A stretch of DNA of 64,000 bases. Origin: G020344215 sp039586575. Lineage in GTDB: Bacteria; Gemmatimonadota; Gemmatimonadetes; Palauibacterales; KS3-K002. The stretch's first letter is position 1. Every line of letters starts with the position of its first letter. A program made the position numbers and the translations under genes. The DNA lies in the NCBI GenBank assembly GCA_039586575.1, contig JBDHKD010000003.1:1-64000 (forward strand), read 5' to 3'. Below are positions 1 to 9,108 of the stretch, piece after piece. The notes under the pieces were generated by a model that was not told where the DNA came from, did not search any database, and saw only the letters and a list, made by a program, of their open reading frames with translations.

Positions 1-1894
1 CATCGGGCGTCAACCAGATAGCACGGTTATAGTACCGCTCGGCCTCAGCGTAGTTTCTCATGAATGTGTAGGTTACGGCAAGCTCCCAAGCGTACAACGC
101 GCTGCGAGGGTCGAGTTCTGAAGCCTCCCTCATGTTCGTCGCCGCCCGCTCCCATTCGCCCCAGCGCCTCCGCACCTGGCCGATAAGAAGGAGAATCTCG
201 CTGTTGTTGGGCTGGCTCTCGAGAGCGGTGCGGTAGTGCGCCAGGGCGCGGGTGTAGTCTCGGCTGAAGTAGTAGTAATCCCCGACGGCCAGATGCGCTT
301 CGGGTAGATCAGGTTCGAGTTGAAAGGCTCTGTCGACAGCCTCCCAGGCCTTCGCCAGGCGTTCGCTACTCGGGTCATGAGCCCAGAATCGGATAAGGCT
401 ATGCATGTCCGAGAGTTTGGCATACGCGAGGGCAAAGTTGGGATCGAGCCCAACCGCCTGCTCGTACATCTGCAGGGCTATCCGACAATCCTCCACCACG
501 TAACACTCGCTACTTCGATAGTAGTAATCATTGCCACGCAGATAGTACTCATAGGCCTCCAGGTCATCGGTCGGCACCTGTGCGATCCGTTCCTCCTCTG
601 CCGGGGTGAGCGTCGCCCTCAAGGCAACGACGATCCGCTGAGCGGCATCGCTCTGGACTGCGAAGATGTCCGTCATCTCGCGGTTGTACTGCTCCGCCCA
701 TAGGAGCTCGCCGCTTCTTGCATCGACCAGCTGCGCGCTTATGCGGACACGATCACCCTCTCGCCGCACACCGAGTTCGAGAATGTAAGCGACGCCCAGC
801 TCTTCAGCGATCTCACGCAGGCTCTTCTCGCTGCCCTTGTACTCCATGCTCGAACGGCGAGAGATCACCTTGAGGCCGGAGATCTTCGCAAGGAGGGTCG
901 TAACTTCGCCCGTGATCCCGTCGCTGAAGTACTCGTTCCCGGGGTCGGCACCGACGAGCGGCAGCACGGCCACCGACGGCCGCTCGGCTGCCGGTTCCCG
1001 GAAAGTCGGCCACTCCCCGAGCAGAGCGAACGCGCCGAGGACGACAGCGATCAAGGCACCCGCCACGAACGCCCTGCGCCCCAAGGCAAACCGGTAAGCC
1101 GCTCGCTTGACGGGTCCTTCCATTGGTGCTGCGAGATCCGCTTCGATCGGCCGCAACGCTCGCTCGGCCACCGGCCTCGCGGCGCTTTCCTCCCGTAACC
1201 GCCCCACCGCCTCCAACAACTCCGCCGACGGCTCGACCTCCAATTCTTCGCGCAAGATCAATTCATGCGCCCGGGCGTGCTGAAGCGCGTTCGCCACGTC
1301 GCCCGCCGCCGCCAAAGCCTCCATCACCCGCACGGCCAACCGCGAATCGTAGGGATCTTGTGCCGCCACCCGCTTCCACCACTCCGCCGCCTGCCCGTAG
1401 TCCCCCTCGTCTTCCGCCTTCAGCGCCAGGGTCTCCAGCGCCCGCGCGTAGAGCCCCGCGTAGCGTTCCCGCTCGGCCTCAACCCAGCGCTCGAACTCCA
1501 ATGCTTCCGCCGGGTGAACCCCATCCAGGAACGGACCCGCATACACCGCCACCGCCGCACCCGGTTCGCCACGGTCCAACGCGTCTTCCAGCTCGCGCAC
1601 GTCGGTCCACACGACCTCGGCGTTCAACCGCAGCATCTCACCTGAAGCGAGCACGACCTCATCACCGAGTTCCTTGCGCAGCACGTGCACGGTGTCGGAG
1701 AGACGGTGGCGCGCGTGCTCCTCATCGGTGTCCGGCCACAGGTACCCCACCAGCTTTCCGCGGCTCAGGCCATTCCCCGCGGATGCCGCGAGCAGAGCCA
1801 AAAGGGACAGTCGCTTCTGCTGAACAGCGGGGCCCGACAACGGGCCGGAAGGTCCTTCGAGTGAGAGTCCACCCAGAAGTATGAGCCGATACAT
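1..1894 (-). CDS. BTAD-type transcriptional regulator with TolB-like and TPR domains (partial, C-terminus off window)
   Basis: Start ATG at 1894 is preceded by GGAGG eight bases upstream. Residues 1-95 form an OmpR/SARP-type winged helix, followed by a helical BTAD region to about 245. One membrane helix lies near 270-290. A TolB-N-like domain then runs from about 305 to 425 (VAVLPL, NEYFSDGITGEV, LKVISR motifs), and TPR repeats begin near 445. The layout is that of one-component regulators with a cytoplasmic DNA-binding head and a periplasmic sensor. The left end is missing, so the TPR tail is incomplete. The domain calls are from recognised motifs; the target genes and signal are unknown. 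It faces away from the lipoprotein gene at 2090, which leaves about 195 bases of shared upstream region. Confidence 0.88.
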   Translation of the reverse strand, partial: MYRLILLGGLSLEGPSGPLSGPAVQQKRLSLLALLAASAGNGLSRGKLVGYLWPDTDEEHARHRLSDTVHVLRKELGDEVVLASGEMLRLNAEVVWTDVRELEDALDRGEPGAAVAVYAGPFLDGVHPAEALEFERWVEAERERYAGLYARALETLALKAEDEGDYGQAAEWWKRVAAQDPYDSRLAVRVMEALAAAGDVANALQHARAHELILREELEVEPSAELLEAVGRLREESAARPVAERALRPIEADLAAPMEGPVKRAAYRFALGRRAFVAGALIAVVLGAFALLGEWPTFREPAAERPSVAVLPLVGADPGNEYFSDGITGEVTTLLAKISGLKVISRRSSMEYKGSEKSLREIAEELGVAYILELGVRREGDRVRISAQLVDARSGELLWAEQYNREMTDIFAVQSDAAQRIVVALRATLTPAEEERIAQVPTDDLEAYEYYLRGNDYYYRSSECYVVEDCRIALQMYEQAVGLDPNFALAYAKLSDMHSLIRFWAHDPSSERLAKAWEAVDRAFQLEPDLPEAHLAVGDYYYFSRDYTRALAHYRTALESQPNNSEILLLIGQVRRRWGEWERAATNMREASELDPRSALYAWELAVTYTFMRNYAEAERYYNRAIWLTPD

Positions 1895-2089
1895 CAGCTG
1901 GAGCCTCCGGAACGCGTCGCGGAGGATTTTTCGCGGATAATTAGCAGACGCTTCGCTTTCATCTTAGGCCCACAGTCCCGTTTAGGCCAGGAGTGCTGCG
2001 CAGCGAACGAAGTGGCCGCGACTCGGGACAACGGAGGAGGGCTGGCCGGTCCGAAGAGGGATTTAATACCCTATCGAAGGAGGTATCTC

Positions 2090-2683
2090 ATGCGACGCAA
2101 CAACATCATCTCCGCCGTCGGCATCGCCGCCCTGCTGCTCGGCTGCTCTGACCAGCCGGCACCGACCGAAGGCGGCGTCGCGCCACTCGAGTTGAGCGCA
2201 TCAGCCGGCCCCGTGATCGAGATGGTGACGGGCTCCGGTCACTTCATCCCCGACATCGGCGCCAGTGCCGGGGCGTGGCGCACCTTCAGCATGACGGCTC
2301 GCAAATACGCGGACGGGTCGGTCAAGGGCCACTATGTCCGGACAGTTCACCGCGAGGGGGTCGCGGACAAGGGTAAGGGCGTCATCACGTGCTTCACACG
2401 TGTCGGCAACAAGGTCTGGATCGGCGGTTACGAGCCGGCATTGGCCGAACCGAACGACGTGGGATTTCAGGCCGTGGACAATGGGGAGGGCGCGGGCGAC
2501 CCTCCCGACCAGATGGGTCTGAATATTGTCGCATCGGACTGGGGTTATGAGGCCGGTTTCGCCCAGGACTTCTGCGACGACATGCCGGACGCCCTCGACT
2601 TCGGGCCGCCGTTCGGCGTCTTGCCGCTCTCTGTCATCTTGTACGACGTCGAGGCGGGCAACGTCCAGATCCAAGTGAACTAG
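2090..2683 (+). CDS. Secreted lipoprotein of unknown function
   Basis: The 197-residue product starts at ATG 2090, chosen because GGAGG sits seven bases upstream and a lipoprotein signal begins immediately: a basic N-terminus, a hydrophobic core and the lipobox LLGC with Cys near residue 20. An upstream GTG at 2012 would bury the signal and is rejected. The mature part is acidic and glycine-rich and includes YADGSVKGHY and VGNKVWIGG. These resemble small exported proteins common in Gemmatimonadota (recalled, not checked). Two cysteines in the mature part (ITCF, DFCDD) could form a disulfide. It is monocistronic, with a terminator 17 bases after the stop. Function unknown. Confidence 0.8.
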   Translation: MRRNNIISAVGIAALLLGCSDQPAPTEGGVAPLELSASAGPVIEMVTGSGHFIPDIGASAGAWRTFSMTARKYADGSVKGHYVRTVHREGVADKGKGVITCFTRVGNKVWIGGYEPALAEPNDVGFQAVDNGEGAGDPPDQMGLNIVASDWGYEAGFAQDFCDDMPDALDFGPPFGVLPLSVILYDVEAGNVQIQVN

Positions 2684-2699
2684 GGGTCGGTAACCAAGA

Positions 2700-2730
2700 G
2701 GGGCGGCTTCACCGGAGCCGCCCCTTTCCT
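2700..2730 (+). terminator. Rho-independent terminator of the lipoprotein gene
   Basis: A 9-bp perfect stem GGGGCGGCT/AGCCGCCCC (2700-2708 with 2716-2724) has a 7-base loop and is followed by TTTCCT. It lies directly downstream of the stop at 2683. Confidence 0.75.
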
Positions 2731-2873
2731 CTGTGCAGTGCTTGCCGGGTAGGAGCCCGCCACCTGCCACCTGCGGCCTGAGGTATGTGGGATTACGGGC
2801 ACCCGGTTCTGCTCAAAGATGGGATGCTGGAAAGGGGCGGGCAACGAGGGCGGGCAGACTATCGGGCGAACGA

Positions 2874-2897
2874 AAGGCCCCCGGATCCGGGGGCCTT
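2874..2897 (-). terminator. Perfect 24-bp palindrome, probable terminator for the small gene at 2930
   Basis: Positions 2874-2885 are the exact reverse complement of 2886-2897, centred on a GGATCC. On the minus strand the stem is followed by TTTCGTTCG, so it could end transcription of the gene whose stop is at 2930. Because it is a perfect palindrome it may also act as a backup for plus-strand transcription. Confidence 0.65.
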
Positions 2898-2929
2898 CGT
2901 CCATGGTCAGGCGTCGAGTCCACCTGGGA

Positions 2930-3178
2930 CTAGCGTTCCACATCCTCCGGGTCCGGGTCGCAACAACCTGACGACCAGGCCACGCGGAACCGCCTCCCGT
3001 CCTGGGTCGTGATTTCGATCTCCCACCGCGACTCGCGGACGACCTCGAAGATCCCCTCTAGGAAGAGTCGCTCGCGAACGGTCAGATTCGCGACGAGATC
3101 CTCGTGATCCATGCTCGCCCACACGCCGTCGTCAGCGTAGAACACCTTCGGGGCGAGCGGTACGGCTTGACCTTCCAT
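2930..3178 (-). CDS. Small protein of unknown function (82 aa)
   Basis: The ATG at 3178 has AGGAGG seven bases upstream, and a strong terminator palindrome follows the stop, so this looks like a real monocistronic gene. The product is acidic, without a signal peptide or membrane helix. It contains a predicted beta-rich centre (SRWEIEITTQDGRRFRVAW) and ends in SSGCCDPDPEDVER, with a Cys-Cys pair. I do not recognise the family. Confidence 0.65.
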   Translation of the reverse strand: MEGQAVPLAPKVFYADDGVWASMDHEDLVANLTVRERLFLEGIFEVVRESRWEIEITTQDGRRFRVAWSSGCCDPDPEDVER

Positions 3179-3244
3179 TTGCGCCTCCTTCTGTTCTTGA
3201 ACGCGGACCTTTCACCCCCTGGGACCCGATTGTCGGCGGTTCGC

Positions 3245-3268
3245 GGTAGGCGGTACGGTAGGCGGTAC
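3245..3268. repeat. Two tandem copies of a 12-bp unit
   Basis: GGTAGGCGGTAC occurs twice head to tail (3245-3256, 3257-3268) and is followed by its partial inverse TACCCGTACC. It lies between the small gene and the tRNA. No function can be assigned. Confidence 0.6.
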
Positions 3269-3336
3269 TACCCGTACCTATGCGCGTTCCTGGGGTCGCC
3301 AGGGGCGGAAAAGTCGCCTAGTTGTGCGGATGATAG

Positions 3337-3409
3337 TGGCAGGGGCGAGACTCGAACTCGCAACCCACGGATTATGATTCCGCTGCTCTGCCGGTTGAGC
3401 TACCCTGCC
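3337..3409 (-). tRNA. tRNA with CAT anticodon (elongator Met or Ile2)
   Basis: Read on the minus strand, all four arms fold: acceptor GGCAGGG/CCCTGCC, D stem GCTC/GAGC, anticodon stem GCGGA/TCCGT with loop ATCATAA, and T arm GCGAG-TTCGAGT-CTCGC. The total is 73 nt including discriminator A, and CCA is not encoded. The anticodon is CAT. The first acceptor pair is a normal G-C and the anticodon stem lacks three consecutive G-C pairs, so it is not an initiator. Whether it is elongator Met or lysidine-modified Ile cannot be settled by eye. Confidence 0.93.
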
Positions 3410-3427
3410 AGTGCTTTTCGGAAGCCA

Positions 3428-3456
3428 AAATTATCCAAGGACCTTAGACCCGTCAA
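3428..3456 (-). promoter_or_regulatory. Probable sigma-70 promoter of the tRNA gene
   Basis: On the minus strand TTGACG (3456-3451) is followed 15-17 bases later by GATAAT (3435-3430) or the overlapping TAATTT (3433-3428). The -10 box lies about 20 bases before the tRNA 5' end, a suitable distance for a short leader. Confidence 0.5.
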
Positions 3457-3564
3457 ACCTTCTGATCCACGGTCCCTCACGCCGAATCTACACGATCATT
3501 CTACCCAAGGAAGCCCCATCAAAGGGCCCATGTTCGCCTGACCCAAAGGCCGTCGGGCCTCGAT

Positions 3565-5037
3565 TCAGTCATCGGCTGGTCCTTCCAGGGCTTGCAGGCG
3601 GAACCGAGCGGGATACTCGGATGTCGTCAGCCAGATACGGATGTCGGCTCGCGCGTCAGGCAGGTACCTCAGCACGACGTCCTCGAGCACGCCAAGGTTC
3701 ATCCGCTCCTGACTGAACAGCTGCCGGGTGAACTCGAAGAAGCGTTCGGGGCCCATCCGCGCCCTGAGGTAGTTGAAGAAGAGCTGCGATCGATCGCCCA
3801 GCACGAAGCCGTCCTTGTAGAGGCCGATCTCGTCGGCGGTGATCTCGAGCAGCGGCTTCTCGAGCGGCAGCGCTCTACCCCGGCGGTCTTTCCCGGTTTC
3901 CTTCCGTCTGAGGTAGGCAGCCTCGACCCGCTCGAAGTGCTCCTGGTAGACCGCTTCGCCTTCGAGCTCGGCCAGCACCGGGAGGTAGAAGTACTTGGGG
4001 AACCCCTCGATCGCCATCACCCACATGGGGTCTTCGCGGTCCAGATTGTACATCACGTGCGGGTGGACGAGCTCGTGGGCCAGGAGACTCCGAGAGCTAA
4101 AGGTGGCGTCGTAGTCGAGCCAGTACTCCGACGTGATCCCCACCACGTTGTCGCTGGAGATGTTGCCGTAGCGGGGCATCTCCATGATGTGTATCTCTGC
4201 TGGCGTGGCGTCGCGCCGATAGTAGTCCCGGTAGCGCGTGTCGAGTGCCTCGACGAACCCTAACATCCTCTGCCCCGCCTGCTCAGACGCCAGGTTGCGA
4301 AGGTGATAGGCATTATAGCTGCCCCGCGAGGTGACATCGAAGCGTCGAGCGGTGCACTGCACGTCGATGAGATCCACGTCCTCAGCGCTCCACTCACTTA
4401 TGCGCTGGTCGCCCTCCTCATACTCCCGAACCCGATGCCCGACAAATACGGCGCGGAAATCGGCCGGGGTCCGGAGCGTGACTCGGGGGAAGGAGACCCT
4501 ATAGCTGGTCTCCCGGTCTCCCAGAAAGATGGGAAACCAGAGCGAATAGCCGTAAGACCTCAACAGGACACCATCGGCATCAATGCGCATGTAATCGGAC
4601 GGCGTTCGCGCGCGGGAAGGGCTCATGTAGCCCGAGTAGAAGATGGTCAGCCCCTCCTCGAACGGCACCCCGGCGACGTCTACCTCGACGCGCGTGGCTA
4701 CCAAGGAGTAGTCGAAGTAGTAGAACTGCTTGTCCGACGTGCTGGAAACTGGCTGACCTCCTACGGCCAGCGAGTCGGCACGGAGCTCGCCATGCAAGAA
4801 GAAGACGAGCTTCTCCGGGCGCTCTTCGACGAGCTCGAAGGTGACTTCGGCGCGTCCGGCCAGCGCCGCGCTGTCCTGTAGTAGGTGAACATCCAGCTCA
4901 TAGGTGCGAACCCGGACAGGCGATGTCTGGGCATGTGTCGGTGGCGGCACGGTCAGGGGCGCCGCGAGTACGGTCAAGACCAACCCTACGAGCAGCTGCG
5001 CTCGCTTCGAGGTCCGGTGGTCCGTGGATATATGCAT
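3565..5037 (-). CDS. Secreted M1-like (gluzincin) zinc metallopeptidase
   Basis: The 490-residue product has an N-terminal signal peptide (hydrophobic core at about 15-30, probable cleavage after THA or AQ near 37). It carries HELVH at 321-325 and Glu344 in AIEGF, which exactly matches the HExxH-x18-E zinc signature of the M1 aminopeptidase clan. Just before it, IMEMPRYGNISSDNVVGI (about 284-301) occupies the place of the GxMEN loop but does not match it well. The N-terminal half is beta-rich, as in M1 saddle domains. The protein is shorter than classical M1 enzymes (600-900 aa) and the C-terminal helical domain is reduced. A periplasmic or extracellular peptidase is the likely role; the substrate is unknown. 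Confidence 0.82.
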   Translation of the reverse strand: MHISTDHRTSKRAQLLVGLVLTVLAAPLTVPPPTHAQTSPVRVRTYELDVHLLQDSAALAGRAEVTFELVEERPEKLVFFLHGELRADSLAVGGQPVSSTSDKQFYYFDYSLVATRVEVDVAGVPFEEGLTIFYSGYMSPSRARTPSDYMRIDADGVLLRSYGYSLWFPIFLGDRETSYRVSFPRVTLRTPADFRAVFVGHRVREYEEGDQRISEWSAEDVDLIDVQCTARRFDVTSRGSYNAYHLRNLASEQAGQRMLGFVEALDTRYRDYYRRDATPAEIHIMEMPRYGNISSDNVVGITSEYWLDYDATFSSRSLLAHELVHPHVMYNLDREDPMWVMAIEGFPKYFYLPVLAELEGEAVYQEHFERVEAAYLRRKETGKDRRGRALPLEKPLLEITADEIGLYKDGFVLGDRSQLFFNYLRARMGPERFFEFTRQLFSQERMNLGVLEDVVLRYLPDARADIRIWLTTSEYPARFRLQALEGPADD

Positions 5038-5211
5038 GTCCTTTCCGTCTGATAAGGTTCGCTCAGTGTCGATGGGGCGTGCCCACAGATAATAGAGGCG
5101 AGCGGTCCGAGTCGCACGATCCCACGGGCGCTTCGGGCGAATCGAGCGCCAGGCGGGCGCGGATGCTGCGCGAGATGGCCTCAGCGGGTTGACTAACTCC
5201 CGTCACACTTC

Positions 5212-5243
5212 AATGGGAAAGAGGCGCCAGTAGCTGGCGCCTC
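5212..5243 (-). terminator. Rho-independent terminator of the 5279 gene
   Basis: A 10-bp perfect stem GAGGCGCCAG/CTGGCGCCTC (5221-5230 with 5234-5243) has a TAG loop. On the minus strand it is followed by TTTCCCATT. It lies 36 bases after the stop of the gene at 5279. Confidence 0.75.
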
Positions 5244-5278
5244 GTATCCCCTGGTGGACCTCCGGGCTCGGTCGGCGC

Positions 5279-5548
5279 TCAGACCGGGGTCGTAAACCAG
5301 ATCGACGGCTCGCCGGCCACGCCGGCCGAGTCCATCACCTCGCGCAGGCGCTCCGACCCCACAAACTCGCGCGCTGACTGTAGCGTCTGGAAGTCGTGCC
5401 AGACGGTCACGTCGTTGGGGTCCGACGCCGACTTGTAGACGCCGTCACCTATCACGCCCATGCCCTTCCGCTCTCCGTCGAAAGCGTCATAGGCCTGCTT
5501 CCATTTGGTGAAGTCGGCCACGGGATGGCGCACGAACAGGCGAATCAT
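5279..5548 (-). CDS. Small ABM-like/DUF protein (89 aa)
   Basis: The start at ATG 5548 is supported by AGGAGG seven bases upstream; longer in-frame extensions have no such site. The product is a compact alpha/beta protein starting MIRLFVRHPVADFTKWKQAY, with DVTVWHDFQTLQSAREF in the middle. This pattern resembles dimeric alpha-beta barrel proteins (antibiotic biosynthesis monooxygenase or stress-response barrel type). No catalytic residues can be named. It is monocistronic with its own terminator. The family assignment is by overall look only. Confidence 0.65.
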   Translation of the reverse strand: MIRLFVRHPVADFTKWKQAYDAFDGERKGMGVIGDGVYKSASDPNDVTVWHDFQTLQSAREFVGSERLREVMDSAGVAGEPSIWFTTPV

Positions 5549-5655
5549 TGCGACCTCCTGAGATGGTATGGGGTGTTTGGGGCTCGATCGCGGCTGCCGG
5601 CAAAGCAGCCTAGATAGGAAACGCCTAATGGGATACCGCGGTTCCCAGCGCCGCC

Positions 5656-6051
5656 TCAGCCGCCCCCCTCCCCATCCTCGGTCGCGGTGGTGGAGTCGGC
5701 GGGCGCCGCCTCCCTGAACCGATAGAGGATCTCGCCGTCGCGGATCATGCCGTAGCTCTCGCGGGCCTCGCGCTCGATGGCCTCGGGGTCGGTTTCGAGG
5801 TGCTCGGCCACGGCGGCCAGCGAGTCGATCTCGGCCTCGGTGCGGGCAAGCTCGGCGGCGCGCTCGCGCTCCAGAGCCTCGATCCGCTTGAGATCGAAGA
5901 TCGAGTACTCGCCGCCGAAGACGGCGAAGTAGATCGCCAGAAAGAGCATCGCGACGATGGCGATATCGATGAAGCGCGTGCCGCTTTGCTGGTCCCGGCG
6001 CGCCTGCTTCCTCTTGCCGCTCCCCTTCCCCTTCCTCTTCTTCTTCCCCAT
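5656..6051 (-). CDS. ftsB: FtsB/DivIC-type septum formation initiator
   Basis: This is a 131-residue bitopic membrane protein. It has a very basic cytoplasmic tail (residues 1-21, rich in K and R), one membrane helix at about 27-46 and a coiled coil at about 55-88. The terminal region contains the family-typical pattern of a Glu-rich helix then Y-G-M-I-R-D-G-E-I-L-Y-R-F. The C-terminal tail is Ala/Asp/Gly-rich. FtsB proteins bridge FtsL and FtsQ in the divisome. Location directly downstream of eno (28-base gap) is the classical neighbourhood for this family and supports the call. The sequence is divergent, so DivIC would be an equally good name. Confidence 0.78.
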   Translation of the reverse strand: MGKKKRKGKGSGKRKQARRDQQSGTRFIDIAIVAMLFLAIYFAVFGGEYSIFDLKRIEALERERAAELARTEAEIDSLAAVAEHLETDPEAIEREARESYGMIRDGEILYRFREAAPADSTTATEDGEGGG

Positions 6052-6079
6052 CTATCCCTCTCCCATCCCCCAATGTCGA

Positions 6080-7366
<1,287 letters not shown>

Positions 7367-7377
7367 GGCTCACTCGT

Positions 7378-8136
7378 TCAAGCGACAGTTTCGGCGAGCC
7401 GTTGGGGCCCGCTGTAACCTTGGGGCGCGCGGAGCTGGCCGAGCATCTCGGCCATCCGGGCATGCACCCGAGCGATGAGCGCGTCGCGATCGCCGTGCGC
7501 GTAGAGGCTCGCATCGATCGGCTCGCCGAAGCGCACGCTGATGGGTTGAGGTTTGATCACGAAGCCGCGCTTCGGCAGTATCTCGAACGTGCCGTCGATC
7601 ACGGTGGGGACGATGGGGACGCCCGCCTCGATCGCCATGATGAACGGCCCCTTCTTGAACCTCTTCAGGTCGCCGGTCAGCGAGCGCGTGCCCTCGGGAA
7701 AGACGACGGCGGTGCTCTTCTCCTCGCGCAGCCGGCGGCCGGCCTCCTTCAACGACTCGACGGCGGACGTCCAGTTGCCGCGATCGATGAAGACGTTGCC
7801 GCCCGCCGTGACGGCACGCCCGAAGATGGGGATCTTCTTGAGCTCTTTCTTGGCGACGAAGTGATAGCGGACCGGGATGTTGGCGGCGACCGCCCAGACG
7901 TCGAACATCGACTGGTGGTTGCAGGCGATGACCTGCGGCTTCTCGCGGTCGATGTTCTCCTGGCCGCTGACCCGCACCGGCGTGCCGGCGGCCCAGAGCA
8001 TGGCGCGGCTGAAGGTGCGGTAGATCCACTGGTAGTAGCCCTGCGGCATGCCGAAGAAGGCGCCCACCGCACCGAGCGAGCCGACGGTCAGGAGCAGGGA
8101 CGAGCCGACGATCAGGACGCAGATCGAACGAATCAA
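7378..8136 (-). CDS. plsC: 1-acyl-sn-glycerol-3-phosphate acyltransferase
   Basis: The 252-residue membrane-associated enzyme makes phosphatidic acid from lysophosphatidate. The catalytic NHQSMFD box (N73, H74, D79) matches NHx4D. GNVFIDRGNW follows, then the phosphate-binding FPEGTRS block and VPIVPTVIDGT, the four motifs of the PlsC/LPLAT family. An N-terminal hydrophobic helix occupies about 4-28. The best start in frame is TTG at 8136, with only a weak ribosome site; it begins six bases after thiL stops, so translational coupling is likely. Confidence 0.93.
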   Translation of the reverse strand: MIRSICVLIVGSSLLLTVGSLGAVGAFFGMPQGYYQWIYRTFSRAMLWAAGTPVRVSGQENIDREKPQVIACNHQSMFDVWAVAANIPVRYHFVAKKELKKIPIFGRAVTAGGNVFIDRGNWTSAVESLKEAGRRLREEKSTAVVFPEGTRSLTGDLKRFKKGPFIMAIEAGVPIVPTVIDGTFEILPKRGFVIKPQPISVRFGEPIDASLYAHGDRDALIARVHARMAEMLGQLRAPQGYSGPQRLAETVA

Positions 8137-8142
8137 GAGCGA

Positions 8143-9108
8143 TTACCGGTTGCCGAAGTGGTCGTGACCCGACGAATCGAGTCTTAGCTCGCCATCACCA
8201 CGAAAAACCCGCACGCCGATGCCGCTCACGGCTCGGCCAACGCGGGTCAGGGGGATGCCGAAAGTCCGTTCGAACTCGGAGACAGATTCTGCCGTTAATA
8301 TGCCACCGGGGAGCGCGACGAGCAATTCGTAGTCCTCGCCGCCGCCCAGGGCCAGCTCGGGCGCGACGCCGGGCGCGGCGGGGACGCTCTCCCAATCGAG
8401 CTCGATCGCGACGGCCGAGGCGGCCGAGATATGGCCGGCATCGGCGATCAGACCGTCCGAGAGATCGATAGCCGCCACAGCACCGCGCTGGGCCAGCCAG
8501 CGCGCCTCGGCGAGCCGCGGCTCCGGCCGCCAGAACCGCTCGCCCCAGTCGGCCGGCACCCTGTCGCCCGACTTCCAGGCGCGGACGGCGGCGGCGGCGG
8601 CGCCCAGCCGGCCGGTCACCCAGAGCTCATCGCCGGGCCGGGCGCCGCTCCTGAGCAGCGGCTCCTCGACCTTGCCCAGCGCGGTGACGTCGAGCACCAG
8701 GCCGCCCCCACCGCGCGACAGGTCGCCGCCAATGAGCGGCGCGCCCAGCGCCTGGGCGGTGTCGCGGCAGCCGGCACCCACCTGCTCGGCCAGCGCCGCG
8801 CCGGCGTCGGCGGGCACACCCAGCGCGACGAGCACGCCGAGCGGCCGGGCGGCCATGGCGGCCAGGTCGGAGAGGGCGGCGCGGACGGCGCGGCCGCCGA
8901 CCTGCTCGGGCGTCCCCCAATCGGAGCGGAAGTGAGCGGCCTCGACGGTGAGGTCGACGGTGACGGCGAGGAAGGCGTCGCCGGCGCGGACGAGAGCGCA
9001 GTCGTCGCCGGCGGCGAGCGCGACATCGTCGCCCGGCGGCGCGGCGTCTTTGAGGACGCGACGGATGATGTCGAACTCGGCGCCGGGGCCAAGCCGGGTG
9101 AAGCTCAC
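8143..9108 (-). CDS. thiL: Thiamine-monophosphate kinase
   Basis: The 321-residue PurM/AIR synthase-fold enzyme phosphorylates thiamine monophosphate to the diphosphate cofactor. Diagnostic segments are an N-terminal GDDVALAAGDDCA metal/ATP region, TVDLTVEAAHFR, IGGDLSRGG, a central DLSDGL and the C-terminal GGGEDYELLVALP. The GTG start at 9108 overlaps the TGA of the upstream NAD(P)HX repair gene in a GTGA arrangement, indicating coupled translation. No TPP riboswitch is visible, consistent with its position inside a longer operon. Confidence 0.94.
   Translation of the reverse strand: MSFTRLGPGAEFDIIRRVLKDAAPPGDDVALAAGDDCALVRAGDAFLAVTVDLTVEAAHFRSDWGTPEQVGGRAVRAALSDLAAMAARPLGVLVALGVPADAGAALAEQVGAGCRDTAQALGAPLIGGDLSRGGGGLVLDVTALGKVEEPLLRSGARPGDELWVTGRLGAAAAAVRAWKSGDRVPADWGERFWRPEPRLAEARWLAQRGAVAAIDLSDGLIADAGHISAASAVAIELDWESVPAAPGVAPELALGGGEDYELLVALPGGILTAESVSEFERTFGIPLTRVGRAVSGIGVRVFRGDGELRLDSSGHDHFGNR

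Noticed and set aside
1123..1884. Plus-strand open frame of 253 codons, very proline- and arginine-rich
   Set aside because: It is the antisense shadow of the BTAD/TPR regulator; it has no ribosome site and its composition is typical of reverse frames in G+C-rich DNA.
2012..2089. Upstream GTG start for the lipoprotein at 2090
   Set aside because: The extension would hide the lipoprotein signal peptide, while ATG 2090 has a strong ribosome site.
3104..3541. Plus-strand open frame over the tRNA
   Set aside because: Its peptide (GRGETRTRNP...) is the usual translation of an antisense tRNA gene.
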